A DNA stretch of 64,000 nucleotides from an uncultured Christensenellaceae bacterium (GCA_944381365.1 CALWKW010000006.1:1-64000), one strand, 5' to 3'. Shown: positions 7,296 through 17,141, numbered from the stretch's first letter. A program made the numbers and translations. The notes: generated by a model not told the origin, from the sequence alone.

Positions 7296-10200
7296 TCAGG
7301 CAAAAGTTTTGGTGCATTTAAGTAAAAAATTTTTAATATCAGACAACTTTTGATTTACTGAGCCCAATTTGCTCTCAAAAATAAGTCTGGGACAATCCTC
7401 ATAAGTGAGATTTACCGCTTCGCCCAAATCTCCCACTGCCATCATTATATTTTTGTCTTTAAAGCATTCGCTGCTTGCAAAAGTGAGTATTGCCGCTTTG
7501 GGAGAAAGATCTATTTGTTTTATGTTTATCTTGCCGGCAAGGTTTCTTATAAGACCTACTTCGAGAAGGTTTTTCATATCCTCGGGCATTTTGCCATAGC
7601 TTTCTTCTATGCTTACTTTGAGCTTGTCAAGACTCTCTTGATTGTCAAGATCCAATATCTTGCGATAAAGTCTCATTCTCATATCTTCGTCTGCTACATA
7701 CTTTCTGTCGATATATGCACTGAATGACAAGTTGAGTTTGACTTCTTTTTCGCCTTCTGATGATATGCCCTGAAGCTCGTCAATAGTCTCTTTGAGCAGT
7801 TTGCAATACATATCATAACCGACTTTTTCGATATGTCCGTGCTGCTCCTTGCCCAAGATATTGCCGGCACCTCTTATCTCGAGATCTCGCATTGCTATCT
7901 TGAATCCGCTTCCAAGCTCTGTATAGTCGAGTATCGCCGACAATCTCTTTGTCGCATCGCTCGTCATAACGCTGTCGGGATTGACGGTAAAATAGGTATA
8001 TGCAAGTCTGTTGCTTCGTCCCACTCTGCCTCTTAATTGATACATCTGCGAAAGCCCCAGCCTGTTGGCATCGCAAATTATGAGAGTATTGGCATCGGGG
8101 ATATCTATACCGTTTTCTATAATTGTGGTACTTACAAGCACATTGTATTCCTTGTCATAAAATTTCGATATCTTTTCTTCAAGTTCTTCCGGCGTCATTC
8201 TGCCGTGTGCATAATCTACTTTCGCCTGAGGGACAAGAGACGCTATCTTGCCTGCAAATTTTTCTATACCGCTAACTCTGTTGTAAAGCACAAAGACCTG
8301 TCCGTCTCTCGCAAGCTCTCTCGTGATTGCGTCCACGATAAGTCCATCACTCAATTCGCATACATAAGTCTGCACGGGCAATCTGTCTCTCGGCGGAGTC
8401 TCGAGTACGCTTATATCTCTTATGCCCGTCAAAGCCATATTCAATGTTCTGGGTATAGGCGTAGCGGACATAGTAAGCACATTGACATTTTTCTTGAGTA
8501 CCTTTAGCTTTTCTTTGTGCTCCACGCCAAAACGCTGTTCTTCGTCAAGCACAATAAGTCCCAAATCGTGAAATCTCACATCTGCCGACAACAATCTGTG
8601 AGTACCTACCGCCACAAGCGATTTGCCCGTGGCAAGTCTTTTGAGCGATTCTTCTATCTCCTTGTTTGTCTGCAACCTGCTTATAAGCTCCACATCCACG
8701 CCAAATTCTTCAAATCTTTTTTTTGCGGTGTTGTAATGCTGTCTTGCAAGTATAGTGGTGGGACAAAGTATTACGGCTTGCTTGTTGTGACAGATAGTCT
8801 TAAAGACTGCTCTTAGAGCCACTTCCGTCTTGCCGTATCCCACATCTCCGCAAAGAAGTCTGTCCATGATAATGCCTCTTTGCATATCGCTCTTGATTTC
8901 AGAAATAGCAGTGAGCTGGTCGGGAGTGGGCGTATAGGGAAATGCGTCTTCAAACTTTTTTTGAAGATAATCATCATCTTCGTATTTATAGCCTTGTCTT
9001 AATTGCCTTTTTGAGTACAAATCGAGAAGGTCGATCGCCATTGCCTTGATAGAGGCTTTTACGCTTTTCTTTACCTTGTCAAAATCCTTGCCGCCTATAA
9101 GCGAAAGTCTGGGCTCTCTGTCGCTGCCGCTATATCGGGACAATCTGTCGAGCTTGTCTACGGGCACATAAAGCAATTCATTGTTGCGATACTCTACGAC
9201 AATATATTCGGCATTTATATTGCCCATTTCTATAAACTTCGTGCCGAGGCACTTTCCTATACCGTGCACCTCGTGTACGACATAATCCCCCACCTTGGGC
9301 ATGGTAAAACTTCTTGTCTTTTCTACCTCAGCTTTTTTGCGTAATCTTGTCACATCTTCTCTGCCAAGCACGGCGAGTTTTGCCTTTGTATAGATAAATC
9401 CCTTGGAAATTTCTTCAGGCAACAAGAATATTCCCTGACGCTTTTTGTCAAGCTCTTTTACAAAGCTGCATCCCACATCCTCATTCATAAGATTTTGTCG
9501 GAGGCTTTTTGCAGATACTTCGTCTCCCGTACAAATAAGCACTGTATAACCCGATTTGTCAAAAACTTTTAAGTCATTGACAAGAGCATCGAAATGCACA
9601 GAATAATTGTTGACGGGAGAAGTATTGAGATTGAAAACTTCCTGAGGAGAAAACAAAGTATTTGTCGATGTGAGATAAGACATGCTTATCTTCTGACACT
9701 TGTCGAGTCTTTGCACAAACTCGCCTTTGTCCATGAGCGAATAAGAATGTTCTTTGAGTGCTTCGCCCGTTGAGGCAAGCTGTTTTACTCTGACATAATG
9801 TTCTTTTAGATAAAGATTTATCTGCTCGTCTATACCTGAGGGCTCTTCCAAGACAACGACCGAATTGTCATCGAGATAATCAAACACCGTGAGCATCTTG
9901 TCTTTTACAAATGGAATAAGCCATTGCATGTCTTGACAGCAGACCGTTGACATAGCAAGATGAGAATATGTGTTTTGCATTATGTCCGAGTTGTCGCTCG
10001 GCAATCTATCCACGACTTTTTTTACCTTGGCAAGTCCGTACTCTATGACCTCGTTTGAAAAAAGCAAGTCATTGTCGGGCATAAGCTGTACATCCTCGAC
10101 TTCTCTTACCGTCATCAAAGTCTCGGGATGATACTGCCTGATATTTTCTATCTCGTCATCAAAAAATGATATTCTCACAGGCATATCGAGCTGTGAAGGG

Positions 10201-10739
10201 AAAATACTCACGATATCGCCCGCCACGGAAAAACTGCCTTTTTCTTCCACTACATCTTCTCTTGCATATCCCATAGTAGCAAGCTTGTCGATAAGCTCGT
10301 ATATGTCAATTCTCATTCCCTTTGACAATTTGAGAACATTGTCTTTTACGGATTTTTTTCTGGGAAGATATTGAAGAACTGATTGAGGAGTAGCGACTAC
10401 GCATTGGAGTTTTCCGCTTGCCCAATCATAAAGCGTATTTATTCGCTGAGATAAAATGCTTTTAAAATATGTCTTTCGGGACAAAAGCAATTCTTCGTTG
10501 GCAGGCAAAAATGCCACCTTGTCCCCGTAAAAATCTTTAAGTCTGTTGAAAATCGTAGTGGCTTTGAAAGAATCTTTTGCGACAAACAAAACAAATTTGT
10601 CGAGCTTTGACGCTATGTGGATTCTCTCGCCTTCTCCTACTGAAAAGACAGCACAATCACGCCCCTCCTGAACTTTATCATACAGGTTGGTCAATGTGCT
10701 GTCGAGATTATTTAATTTGAGCAACTCTTGGATATTCAT
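7296..10739 (-). CDS. mfd: Transcription-repair coupling factor Mfd
   Basis: This 1147-residue superfamily 2 translocase recognises stalled RNA polymerase, pushes it off DNA and recruits UvrA. The UvrB-like N-terminal part is followed by the RNA-polymerase-interacting domain (GDYVVHEVHGIGKC, near residue 485). The helicase lobes carry Walker A (GDVGYGKTE, near 630) and a DEEQ box (near 733), and a C-terminal TRCF domain follows. The length is normal for the family. It lies between pth and the PrsA-like gene in a conserved minus-strand block. The only visible GAGG lies about 16 bases from the ATG, an unusually long gap, but an in-frame stop just upstream fixes the start. Confidence 0.97.
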   Translation of the reverse strand: MNIQELLKLNNLDSTLTNLYDKVQEGRDCAVFSVGEGERIHIASKLDKFVLFVAKDSFKATTIFNRLKDFYGDKVAFLPANEELLLSRKTYFKSILSQRINTLYDWASGKLQCVVATPQSVLQYLPRKKSVKDNVLKLSKGMRIDIYELIDKLATMGYAREDVVEEKGSFSVAGDIVSIFPSQLDMPVRISFFDDEIENIRQYHPETLMTVREVEDVQLMPDNDLLFSNEVIEYGLAKVKKVVDRLPSDNSDIMQNTYSHLAMSTVCCQDMQWLIPFVKDKMLTVFDYLDDNSVVVLEEPSGIDEQINLYLKEHYVRVKQLASTGEALKEHSYSLMDKGEFVQRLDKCQKISMSYLTSTNTLFSPQEVFNLNTSPVNNYSVHFDALVNDLKVFDKSGYTVLICTGDEVSAKSLRQNLMNEDVGCSFVKELDKKRQGIFLLPEEISKGFIYTKAKLAVLGREDVTRLRKKAEVEKTRSFTMPKVGDYVVHEVHGIGKCLGTKFIEMGNINAEYIVVEYRNNELLYVPVDKLDRLSRYSGSDREPRLSLIGGKDFDKVKKSVKASIKAMAIDLLDLYSKRQLRQGYKYEDDDYLQKKFEDAFPYTPTPDQLTAISEIKSDMQRGIIMDRLLCGDVGYGKTEVALRAVFKTICHNKQAVILCPTTILARQHYNTAKKRFEEFGVDVELISRLQTNKEIEESLKRLATGKSLVAVGTHRLLSADVRFHDLGLIVLDEEQRFGVEHKEKLKVLKKNVNVLTMSATPIPRTLNMALTGIRDISVLETPPRDRLPVQTYVCELSDGLIVDAITRELARDGQVFVLYNRVSGIEKFAGKIASLVPQAKVDYAHGRMTPEELEEKISKFYDKEYNVLVSTTIIENGIDIPDANTLIICDANRLGLSQMYQLRGRVGRSNRLAYTYFTVNPDSVMTSDATKRLSAILDYTELGSGFKIAMRDLEIRGAGNILGKEQHGHIEKVGYDMYCKLLKETIDELQGISSEGEKEVKLNLSFSAYIDRKYVADEDMRMRLYRKILDLDNQESLDKLKVSIEESYGKMPEDMKNLLEVGLIRNLAGKINIKQIDLSPKAAILTFASSECFKDKNIMMAVGDLGEAVNLTYEDCPRLIFESKLGSVNQKLSDIKNFLLKCTKTFA

Positions 10740-10898
10740 TTTTGATTATGTTTTTACCTCGAGCCTTTTATTTAAATGCCAAAAACAATTTATTTAATTA
10801 TTACGGCAATCGCACTTTTTATCTTTATCGCATATCGAATGATAAATAATCCGACAGCGATATATCTATTAAGCCTATACAAACTATACAAGTTCAAG

Positions 10899-11468
10899 CT
10901 ACACAAGTTTTCCGTTGAGTTTTCTCATAAGAGCATCGATATCCTTGTCAATCATATATTGCCATATACCTTCGCTCACTTTGTCAAAAACTTTGTTGAG
11001 AATAGCGAGTTTTTCCCCGCCCACTTTTGAGAGGACATAATCTTTGAGGTCTCTGTTTCCTCTTTCGTCTCCTACTCCTATACGCACTCTCGGTATGGCG
11101 GTGGTCGAACATTCCGCAACAATGTTTTTCATGCCGTTGTGGCTGCCGCCGGAGCCTTCCTTGCGTACTCTCACATTGCCCAAAGGCAAATCTATGTCGT
11201 CATAAATTATAAGCACATCGGATGTGGAAAACTTGTGCGTTCCCATAAGCTCTTTTACGCTTTCGCCCGATAAATTCATATATGTCTGAGGCTTTGCTAT
11301 CACCTGTTTTTCGCCGCCGATATAGTCTACGCAATATTTTGCCTTGCAGCCGTTTTTATCAAGAGCCTTTCCCAATTTTGACAAAAGACAATCCACTACC
11401 ATAAAACCCATGTTGTGGACTGTTCGTTCATATTGTTTTCCGGGATTGCCAAGACCTACAATAAGCAT
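10899..11468 (-). CDS. pth: Peptidyl-tRNA hydrolase
   Basis: The 189-residue enzyme cleaves peptidyl-tRNAs released by stalled ribosomes. The N-terminal GLGNPG motif is present, with N8, the catalytic H18, N65, D90 in YDDIDLP and N111 in the GSHNG motif, matching the known active-site set. The ribosome site GAGGTG precedes the ATG. It is upstream of mfd (160 bases) and downstream of tadA (67 bases) on the same strand, a common Bacillota neighbourhood. Confidence 0.97.
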   Translation of the reverse strand: MLIVGLGNPGKQYERTVHNMGFMVVDCLLSKLGKALDKNGCKAKYCVDYIGGEKQVIAKPQTYMNLSGESVKELMGTHKFSTSDVLIIYDDIDLPLGNVRVRKEGSGGSHNGMKNIVAECSTTAIPRVRIGVGDERGNRDLKDYVLSKVGGEKLAILNKVFDKVSEGIWQYMIDKDIDALMRKLNGKLV

Positions 11469-11535
11469 ATCTTCACCTCATATATTTGTCGTGATTATGT
11501 CGTGCATAATATTAAACAAAATTTTTTAAATCTTG

Positions 11536-12075
11536 TCAAGACTTTTGACAATCTTCTTTGCTTTTTTGTTTTTGCTCTTTTATTTCTTGTCTTTTTTGTC
11601 TGAAGTATTCTTTGAGTACTTCTGCACATTTTTTCTGCATTATACCGCCTTCCACATTGGGACGATGATTAAATCTCACATCGCTGGGCAAATCGTATAA
11701 TGTACCGCAGCAGCCCGCTCTCTCGTCATACGCCCCGAAAAATATATTTCCTATCCTAGCGTTTATCAATGCTCCCGCACACATAGGACAAGGCTCGAGC
11801 GTGACAAAAATATCGCACTCGTTGAGTCTCCAATCGCCTATTACCTTGCAAGCCTTTTGAAGTGCCACTATCTCTGCGTGATACAAGCTGTTTTTCTTTT
11901 GCTCTTTTATGTTGTGAGCTTTTGCTATAATCTTGCCGTCTTTTACTATTACCGCCCCGACAGGCACTTCGTTTATAGCCATAGCTTTTTGAGCTTCTTT
12001 TAAAGCCCAACGCATATATCTTTCTTTTTGTGCTTTTGACAGATTGTGGAATCTGTTGTGCTGATTTATATCCAT
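11536..12075 (-). CDS. tadA: tRNA-specific adenosine deaminase TadA
   Basis: The 179-residue deaminase converts A34 to inosine in tRNA-Arg(ACG). The zinc-site signature HAE (H66, E68) and PCPMC (C96, C99) are both present and correctly spaced. The C-terminus is a lysine- and glutamine-rich helix. No clear ribosome site precedes the ATG at 12075. A later in-frame ATG (12015) follows an AAAGAAAG stretch, so the N-terminal 20 residues are uncertain. It heads the tadA-pth-mfd block. Confidence 0.93.
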   Translation of the reverse strand: MDINQHNRFHNLSKAQKERYMRWALKEAQKAMAINEVPVGAVIVKDGKIIAKAHNIKEQKKNSLYHAEIVALQKACKVIGDWRLNECDIFVTLEPCPMCAGALINARIGNIFFGAYDERAGCCGTLYDLPSDVRFNHRPNVEGGIMQKKCAEVLKEYFRQKRQEIKEQKQKSKEDCQKS

Positions 12076-12145
12076 ATAAATATCATATCATATTAAGAGA
12101 TTTTTGCCAAAACAATTTGTCCAATTTCTTTTTTATCAATCATTT

Positions 12146-13006
12146 ATGCAAAATTATATATTTTCGGGCATAGATTATACTATGTACGACTTAACGAATT
12201 TACAAGAAGATCTCAACATTCTTTATGCTCAGGGAGCAGAAGTCTTCGATATAGGTTATACCTTGCTGGGAAGGCCTATTCCCTGCGTATTCAAAGGCAG
12301 CAAAGAAGGCGGTCAAGTACTTGTGCACGCATCCATTCACGCAAGAGAATGGGTGACTACTCCTCTCGTCCTAGAGATGATGAAAAACTACAACGGCAAA
12401 GGCGGTATCTGGTGTGTGCCTATGGTCAACATTGACGGAGTGCTTCTTTGCCAGCAAGGGCTCAAATCTATCGGCAATCAGAGCTTGGAAGAATTTTTGC
12501 TCGATGTCAACAACTCTTCTTTTGATTTTTCTCTTTGGAAAGCCAATGCTAGAGCGGTAGACCTCAATGTCAATTACAATGCCCGCTGGGGAGAAGGTGC
12601 TCAGAATATTACCTATCCCGCACCTGCAAATTATATCGGGCAATATCCTTTCAGCGAGGCAGAAAATATTGCCTTAAGATTGCTCACCGAAAGAGTAAAG
12701 CCGTCAGTCACATTGAGCTATCACGCAAGGGGCAATGTAATATTCAAAGGCTTTTCTTGTCTCGATCCCAACAAAGAAGGTGCCCAGCTTATTTCCAATG
12801 CCACCGATTATCCTTTGCTCGATTCTTTTGACAGCACGGGCGGATACAAGGATTGGTATGTGGCTACTTTTCAAAAACTCGGACTTACGATAGAAGTCGG
12901 CGACAACGATATACCCTATGACAAACTTATAGATTATCTGCCGTCTATCTATGATAAAAACAAAGATGTACTCGATATAGCAAGTCAAATAGCTTTGGAA
13001 AACTGA
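12146..13006 (+). CDS. Zinc carboxypeptidase, M14 family
   Basis: The protein has the M14 metallopeptidase pattern: HARE for the first two zinc ligands, a later SYHARG histidine as third ligand, and an E in TIEVGDND near the C-terminus as the likely catalytic base. In Bacillota such cytoplasmic or secreted enzymes often act on D-glutamyl-diaminopimelate bonds of peptidoglycan fragments. No signal peptide is visible, so a role in recycling muropeptides is an inference. The start is uncertain among TTG 12104, ATG 12146 and ATG 12182. None has a good ribosome site; I chose the middle one because the family usually has residues ahead of the YDL segment. Confidence 0.8.
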   Translation: MQNYIFSGIDYTMYDLTNLQEDLNILYAQGAEVFDIGYTLLGRPIPCVFKGSKEGGQVLVHASIHAREWVTTPLVLEMMKNYNGKGGIWCVPMVNIDGVLLCQQGLKSIGNQSLEEFLLDVNNSSFDFSLWKANARAVDLNVNYNARWGEGAQNITYPAPANYIGQYPFSEAENIALRLLTERVKPSVTLSYHARGNVIFKGFSCLDPNKEGAQLISNATDYPLLDSFDSTGGYKDWYVATFQKLGLTIEVGDNDIPYDKLIDYLPSIYDKNKDVLDIASQIALEN

Positions 13007-13022
13007 TATATAAAAAAAGAAA

Positions 13023-13046
13023 AAAGCCCGCTCCTTTGCGGGCTTT
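13023..13046. terminator. Bidirectional terminator between the M14 peptidase and fumarase genes
   Basis: The stem AAAGCCCGC / GCGGGCTTT has a TCCTTT loop and lies between two convergent genes. Confidence 0.85.
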
Positions 13047-13072
13047 ATCATACCGATTGAAATTTTATTTGT

Positions 13073-13603
13073 TTATTCGTTGTAGATATTGTTGCCTTGG
13101 CTGTCTATTGCCACTACCACGGGAAAATCCTTTACCCATATTCTTCTTACCGCCTCGGTACCCAAATCTTCAAAATACAATACTTCGGCTTTTTCTATAC
13201 ATTTGCTGTATATCGCTCCCGCACCGCCAATCGCCGCAAAATATACACAGCCGTTGCGGACAAATGCGTCTATACATTCTTGCGAGCGTTTGCCTTTGCC
13301 TATTTGTGCCAAAAGCCCATTGTCGAGCATAAAAGGAGTGTATTTGTCCATTCTGCAAGAAGTAGTAGGTCCTGCACTGCCAAGCACCTCGCCTTCTCTT
13401 GCGGGACAAGGTCCCATAAAGTATATTGTTTCGCCTTTGTATTCAAAAGCTTGTTTGCCGTCAAGAATACTTTGATAAAGCCTTTTGTGTCCTGCATCTC
13501 TGAATACGAGCATATCGCCTGTGAGCTGAACTCTGTCGCCCACTCTGAGTTTTTTGAGCTCCTCTTTGTCAAAAGGCAGATTGAGTCTTATTATATCCTG
13601 CAT
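13073..13603 (-). CDS. fumB: Class I fumarate hydratase, beta subunit
   Basis: This 176-residue protein matches the C-terminal domain of iron-sulfur class I fumarases and the related tartrate dehydratase beta subunits (start PFDKEELKKLRVGD; central GPTTSCRMD). It pairs with the alpha subunit, whose gene overlaps it by 13 bases, to form the enzyme interconverting fumarate and malate. The split two-gene form is normal in anaerobic Bacillota. L(+)-tartrate dehydratase is the main alternative, as the families are close. Confidence 0.9.
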   Translation of the reverse strand: MQDIIRLNLPFDKEELKKLRVGDRVQLTGDMLVFRDAGHKRLYQSILDGKQAFEYKGETIYFMGPCPAREGEVLGSAGPTTSCRMDKYTPFMLDNGLLAQIGKGKRSQECIDAFVRNGCVYFAAIGGAGAIYSKCIEKAEVLYFEDLGTEAVRRIWVKDFPVVVAIDSQGNNIYNE

Positions 13604-14457
13604 ACTTCTCCCTCCTTTTTGCCGTCAATGACAAAGCTGTCGGCTCTTGAACAATGACACAAAACATTTATCGCCACCGGCAATGAGGATATGTGCGTGG
13701 GAAAACTCTCTATAAAGAGTCCCAGACAGCTTGTCTTTCCTCCAAAGCCCTGAGCACCTATACCCAAATCGTTTATTTGCTCAATCAATTCTTTTTCAAG
13801 TGCATCGAGTACGGGGTCGGGATTGGTGCTTCCTATCTTTCTGAAAAGAGCATGCTTTGACATAAGCGTGGCTTTTTCAAGCGTTCCGCCAAGTCCTACT
13901 CCCAAAATAACTGGCGGACAGGGATTGGAGCCTGCTATCCTAACGCTCTCAACGATGAGCCTTTTTGCTTCTTCCAAGCCTTGGGCAGGATTGAGCATAT
14001 ACACCTTGCTCATATTCTCGCTGCCAAATCCTTTGAGCATGACTTCGACCTTAATGTCATCTCCCTCTACAAAAGTCGTATGTACTACGGCAGGAGTATT
14101 TGTGCCTGTATTCTTTCTCGATACGGGATCGAGCACGGATTTTCTGAGACTGACATAAGCTTTTTTTACTTCTTCGTCAATGGCTTTCTGAAGCAATTCC
14201 CCTGTGAGTATGACATTGTTTCCGATTTCCAAAAAGACTACTACCATGCCTGTATCCTGACATACGGGACGATGCTCTTTTATGGCAAGCTCTATATTGT
14301 CATTCATAACTTGCAATGCAAACTTTGTCGTAGCATTGTCTTCTTTTTCTAAAGCGTCCTTTATCGCTTTTTTGCAACTAGGCTCTACTTCGCAAGAGAT
14401 TTTGTCGATACTCTCGCCTATCTTTTTTGCTATGTACTCAGTATTTATTTTTATCAT
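13591..14457 (-). CDS. fumA: Class I fumarate hydratase, alpha subunit
   Basis: The 288-residue subunit carries the [4Fe-4S] cluster. C66 (RPVCQDTG), C180 (NPCPP) and C244 (TSCLG) are at the expected positions. It acts with the beta subunit encoded immediately downstream with overlapping reading frames, which implies translational coupling. The ribosome site AAAGAGG precedes the ATG. It likely works in a partial reductive or oxidative citric-acid branch; no other cycle genes are nearby. Tartrate dehydratase is a less likely alternative. Confidence 0.92.
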   Translation of the reverse strand: MIKINTEYIAKKIGESIDKISCEVEPSCKKAIKDALEKEDNATTKFALQVMNDNIELAIKEHRPVCQDTGMVVVFLEIGNNVILTGELLQKAIDEEVKKAYVSLRKSVLDPVSRKNTGTNTPAVVHTTFVEGDDIKVEVMLKGFGSENMSKVYMLNPAQGLEEAKRLIVESVRIAGSNPCPPVILGVGLGGTLEKATLMSKHALFRKIGSTNPDPVLDALEKELIEQINDLGIGAQGFGGKTSCLGLFIESFPTHISSLPVAINVLCHCSRADSFVIDGKKEGEVCRI

Positions 14458-14493
14458 AGTCTACCTCTTTACCACATTTTAACATAATATTAT

Positions 14494-14522
14494 TTGTCTA
14501 TACAATAAAAATATGCTAAAAT
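14494..14522 (+). promoter_or_regulatory. Promoter of the walJ-protease-rlmH operon
   Basis: TTGTCT (14494-14499), a 17-base spacer and TAAAAT (14517-14522) with a TG extension. The downstream ribosome site AGAGGA precedes the ATG at 14550. Confidence 0.5.
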
Positions 14523-14549
14523 ATCTTTATTGAGGCAAAAAGAGGATTT

Positions 14550-15329
14550 ATGGACTTTATCAACATTGCAAGCGGAAGCAAAGGTAATTGTACAATAGTG
14601 TCTACAAAAAACACTATGATTATGATAGACAACGGACTCAATATCCGCACCTTGCTAGAGCGTGTCCGCCTTGCGAATATCGACTTAAAAAAAGTTTCGG
14701 CTTTGCTCATAACGCATGAACACAGCGACCATATCAAAGGCATAGCACCGCTTCTTGGCAAATATTCTTTTCCCGTATATTGTCACGAGCAAAGTCAATC
14801 GGGGCTAGATGCAAAAGTCTTTCCCTATCTTGCCTGCCAGAATATGGACATACCTTTTGAGATAGGCGATATACAAATCAATCCGTTCAGACTTCCCCAC
14901 GATTCAAATTATAATCTCGGTTATAGACTGTCAGACGGCAAAAACACCATAGCAATCGCTACGGACCTAGGAAGTATGAACGATGCTATTTTTGACAATC
15001 TTAAAAACAGCGATCTTGTTATGCTTGAATCCAATCACGATGTGCAAATGCTCAAAAACGGCGATTATCCCTTTTTGTTGAAACAACGCATCTTGAGCAA
15101 AAACGGACATTTGTCGAATGACGATTGTGCAGATACAATAAGCAAGCTCACAAAGACAGGTACAAAGCACTTTGTTCTTGCTCACCTAAGTCAGGACAAC
15201 AACACTCCCGAGCTTGCATTCGAATGCACGGAAAAAGCTCTTTATAAGCAAAATATCAAAGAAGGCGTGGACGCCTATGTCGATGTGGCAATGCAATTCA
15301 AATCCATGCAAAAAATAAATCTCGAATAA
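14550..15329 (+). CDS. walJ: MBL-fold metallohydrolase, WalJ/YycJ type
   Basis: The 259-residue metallo-beta-lactamase-fold protein has the HEHSDH metal motif at residues 56-61 and the start (IASGSKGNC) typical of the YycJ/WalJ family. In Bacillota walJ usually ends the walRK cell-wall regulatory operon, and the product has been linked to DNA metabolism and cell division. Here walRK are absent and the fumarase genes lie upstream instead. The gene for a membrane protease follows after 19 bases, then rlmH. Confidence 0.88.
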   Translation: MDFINIASGSKGNCTIVSTKNTMIMIDNGLNIRTLLERVRLANIDLKKVSALLITHEHSDHIKGIAPLLGKYSFPVYCHEQSQSGLDAKVFPYLACQNMDIPFEIGDIQINPFRLPHDSNYNLGYRLSDGKNTIAIATDLGSMNDAIFDNLKNSDLVMLESNHDVQMLKNGDYPFLLKQRILSKNGHLSNDDCADTISKLTKTGTKHFVLAHLSQDNNTPELAFECTEKALYKQNIKEGVDAYVDVAMQFKSMQKINLE

Positions 15330-15348
15330 TACCCTAAAGGAGCAATCT

Positions 15349-16674
15349 ATGGGCGACACTCAAAAAACTTTTAAAAACTTTTTAAAGAAAAAAACTCCTT
15401 CACTTGAGTTTTATGACGCAAGTGCGATGTTTATAGTACAATTCATTTTGCAGTTTATGTTGCAACTAATCATGATGGTATTGGGATATATCATAATCGC
15501 AGATTTGTTGCATGCCGATACCACCACTCAAGAAGGGCTTGACGCCGTCACAAAAAAGTTTTCTGCTTTTACGGCATCTACTGCGGGATTGACTATCATC
15601 ACGCTTATGAATGAAGCTACGATGATACTTTCTCCTCTTGCGTATTGGAAAGTAAAATGTTTTAATGTATTCAAAGGCATAGGTTTCAAGCGAAAAGTAA
15701 ACGGCGGACAAATCGCAATGACTTTGCCTATTGCGTTGATGCTCCTCATGGGATTTATGCCTATTGCCAATTTATTTGTCAACCTTGTGTATATGACAGG
15801 CTATAAATATACGGGTGCAAACATCGTAGTTGACAGCTTTGGAAAACTCGTGCTTTTCCTTGTCACCACCGCCACAATCCCTGCCGTATGCGAAGAGATA
15901 CTTCACAGAGGTATGATTGCCCGTGCAGGCAGCAAAATTTCATTTGTGGCAGGACTAATTTTGAGCAGTACGATATTTGCATTTATGCACGGCTCTCCCG
16001 TACAACTCGTTCATCAGTTTTTCGTAGGCGTGGTATGCTCGCTCGTATATTATATGACGGCAAGTATATGGATACCTATACTTGTGCATTTCTTCAACAA
16101 CGCAATCACTCTTATCGCAAGCTACTTAAACTTTGTCATCAACGATTCTACCACAATAAACATACCTTGGTGGGGATTTGTTCTTATGTGCGTAATCGGT
16201 ATCGCAGGACTTATAGGATGTCTTATAGCGATGTATGTTATAAGCTATAAAAAGCGAGTAAAAGAAGATTTGGCAAAAGATACAGATACGACAATCAACG
16301 ATACAGAAAGCCAGAATGAAGATATCTTGGCTCAAGAAAATACAGAAGAAAAAGCTCCCGCTTGCGACAGCGACAATAATATAGATACAGAAGTCGTATA
16401 TATAGGAAAACGCAAAAAAGCAATCAAAGTCTTCCAAGAAAAAATGGCATATCTCTTTACTACTCCCGAGCAAATCGAAGAAGAAAAGAGAAAACAGGAA
16501 GAAATTGAAAGTCAGCTTGCCGAATACTCGCCCGAAAAGAGAGAAATATTCTATTCTATGCAAAAAGAAGAGGATGTGGAGCTTAAGAAAAAGAACAGCC
16601 GAGGCATAATATTCGGCTTGGTAGTAGTGTTTGTGATATGGCTTATCAATACTATCGGAGGATATTTTGGATGA
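15349..16674 (+). CDS. CPBP-family intramembrane metalloprotease with long acidic cytoplasmic region
   Basis: The protein is multi-spanning and carries the CPBP (CAAX protease/bacteriocin-processing) signature: E182 and E183 with R187 (EEILHRG), then H214 (FMHGSP) and H247 with N251. After the protease core (to about residue 300) there is a charged, Glu-rich segment of about 115 residues and a final membrane span near the C-terminus, an uncommon extension. It lies between walJ and rlmH, where B. subtilis has the serine protease gene htrC. Its stop overlaps the rlmH start (ATGA). The ribosome site AAAGGAG precedes the ATG. Substrates are unknown. Confidence 0.85.
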   Translation: MGDTQKTFKNFLKKKTPSLEFYDASAMFIVQFILQFMLQLIMMVLGYIIIADLLHADTTTQEGLDAVTKKFSAFTASTAGLTIITLMNEATMILSPLAYWKVKCFNVFKGIGFKRKVNGGQIAMTLPIALMLLMGFMPIANLFVNLVYMTGYKYTGANIVVDSFGKLVLFLVTTATIPAVCEEILHRGMIARAGSKISFVAGLILSSTIFAFMHGSPVQLVHQFFVGVVCSLVYYMTASIWIPILVHFFNNAITLIASYLNFVINDSTTINIPWWGFVLMCVIGIAGLIGCLIAMYVISYKKRVKEDLAKDTDTTINDTESQNEDILAQENTEEKAPACDSDNNIDTEVVYIGKRKKAIKVFQEKMAYLFTTPEQIEEEKRKQEEIESQLAEYSPEKREIFYSMQKEEDVELKKKNSRGIIFGLVVVFVIWLINTIGGYFG

Positions 16675-17141
16675 ATATCCGAATAGTATGCGTAGGAAAG
16701 CTCAAAGAAAATTATCTCAAAGAAGGCATAGACGAATATCTCAAAAGGCTTTCTAGATTTTGCAAGACGGAGATAATCGAAGTCAATGAGGAATTGTGCA
16801 CGGATATGTCTTGTCAGAACATTCTCCGCACAAAGCAAGCCGAGGGCGAAAGAATATTGCAAAAGCTCAAAGGATATTGCATATCTTTGGATTTAAAAGG
16901 AAAAATGCTCACAAGCGAAGAGCTCAGCAAAAAACTTACCTCTCTAAAGACTGAAGGAGTATCTACCATAACTTTTGTGATAGGAGGCTCATACGGACTT
17001 TCTCAAAATGTGCTGGACAACTGTCAGATGTCTTTATGCTTTGGCAAAATCACCTATCCTCATCAACTTATTCGTCTTGTGCTTACCGAGCAGATTTACA
17101 GATGTTTTATGATAGAAGAAGGAAGCTCTTATCATAAATAA
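16671..17141 (+). CDS. rlmH: 23S rRNA (pseudouridine-1915-N3)-methyltransferase RlmH
   Basis: The 156-residue SPOUT-class methyltransferase modifies helix 69 of 23S rRNA. The SAM-binding knot FVIGGSYG lies at 102-109, and the family-typical C-terminus EQIYR...GSSYHK is intact. The start at 16671 is set by GGAGG at 16657-16661 and a 4-base overlap with the protease gene. The 3' end is the classic SCC integration site in staphylococci, but nothing is inserted here. Confidence 0.95.
   Translation: MNIRIVCVGKLKENYLKEGIDEYLKRLSRFCKTEIIEVNEELCTDMSCQNILRTKQAEGERILQKLKGYCISLDLKGKMLTSEELSKKLTSLKTEGVSTITFVIGGSYGLSQNVLDNCQMSLCFGKITYPHQLIRLVLTEQIYRCFMIEEGSSYHK

Noticed and set aside
16671-17141. rlmH as an SCC-type integration site
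   Set aside because: The 3' end is intact and followed directly by a terminator and a transporter gene. No recombinase or direct repeats are seen.
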